Source: Planctomycetota bacterium (GTDB taxonomy: Bacteria; Planctomycetota; UBA8108; UBA1146; JAJFFE01). From it: a DNA stretch of 32,963 nucleotides. Shown here one piece after another: positions 32,723-32,963 of the stretch (position 1 is the stretch's first letter; every line of letters begins with the position of its first letter). Both the position numbers and the translations under genes were made by a program. The notes below the pieces were generated by a model. The model saw only the letters and a list, made by a program, of their open reading frames with translations. It was not told where the DNA came from and made no database searches. The DNA lies in NCBI GenBank assembly GCA_021776775.1, contig JAJFFE010000042.1, positions 1 to 32,963 of the forward strand, in the 5' to 3' direction.

Positions 32723-32963
32723 CTAGTTGGCGCCGAGCGTCAGAGAGACACTCATCCGGCTGCCTTTGCGGAGAACGACGGCGTCGATCACGTCGCCCGC
32801 AACGCGCTGGTCGAGAGCGGCTCGAATGTCTTCGAGTCGATGCAGCGATTGCCCGCCCATGGAGATCAACTGGTCACCGATCTTCATTCCAGCGCGCTCG
32901 GCCGCGGATCCGCCGAACACTTCAGCAACTTGAAGCTCGACTCCACGCTCGCGAACCTCGATA
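32723..32963 (-). CDS. C-terminal fragment of a PDZ-domain protein (runs off the window)
   Basis: The reading frame is open to the right edge and starts outside the window. About 79 residues are visible, beginning IEVRERGVELQVAEVFGG. GSAAERAGMKIGDQLISMGGQSL and DIRAALDQRVAGDVIDAVVLRKG are the ligand-groove region of a PDZ domain of the DegP/HtrA or C-terminal-processing type. Nothing catalytic is visible, so protease versus scaffold cannot be decided. It is probably co-transcribed with aroK, four bases downstream. Confidence 0.75.
   Translation of the reverse strand, partial: IEVRERGVELQVAEVFGGSAAERAGMKIGDQLISMGGQSLHRLEDIRAALDQRVAGDVIDAVVLRKGSRMSVSLTLGAN

Overview
The window is GC-rich bacterial chromosome from a Gram-negative organism: it has lipoprotein signals, an OmpA-type peptidoglycan-binding lipoprotein and type IV pilus motor genes. 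A Hanks-type kinase with an N-terminal zinc ribbon and several membrane segments sits next to an FHA-domain sigma-54 activator. That style is common in Planctomycetota and also seen in Myxococcota; I lean towards Planctomycetota, but this is inference and no rRNA is present to settle it. I saw no tRNA, rRNA, CRISPR array or transposase gene.

Layout. (1) 258-1828 (+): a lipoprotein cyanophycinase-like S51 peptidase overlapping a TruC-type pseudouridine synthase. (2) 1861-7065 (-): an SprA-related HExxH protein, a ferredoxin-NADP reductase-like flavoprotein, and a two-gene glycosyltransferase module (GT2 plus a GT-C membrane enzyme with a TPR tail). (3) 7078-7335: a 258-bp inverted-repeat element in the divergent promoter gap. 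(4) 7443-12280 (+): an FHA-GAF-AAA+ sigma-54 activator and a zinc-ribbon membrane Ser/Thr kinase, plausibly a phospho-signalling pair. (5) 12313-27215 (-): ten tightly packed genes read pilT-pilB-pilC-pilS-pilR, then GT2, GT-C, polyprenyl-phosphate sugar transferase, a second TPR-tailed GT-C, and a YcaQ-like DNA glycosylase. Many joints are stop/start overlaps, so this looks like one transcription unit. (6) 27567-29585 (-): a FusA2-like EF-G paralogue with a strong hairpin after it. (7) 30183-32963 (-): OmpA lipoprotein, prepilin peptidase with a large insert, shikimate kinase, and the end of a PDZ protein running off the window.

How it fits together. The pilus genes provide the motor ATPases, platform protein, regulatory two-component pair and (separately) the prepilin peptidase. 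No pilin, secretin or alignment protein is in the window. The order pilB/T-C-S-R matches the Myxococcus and Geobacter pil loci, but the place where pilA normally follows pilR is taken by a complete-looking glycan set: a priming enzyme, a GT2 and two GT-C enzymes. The paired TPR-tailed GT-C enzymes are paralogues sharing a DGYW..S.AR first-loop motif. Co-transcription of pilus motor, pilus regulator and glycan assembly is the most notable feature of the window and suggests coupling of pilus function to surface polysaccharide or protein glycosylation.

Several true starts are internal to the longest open frames. I chose them by Shine-Dalgarno spacing and by stop/start overlap; GTG and TTG starts are common here.
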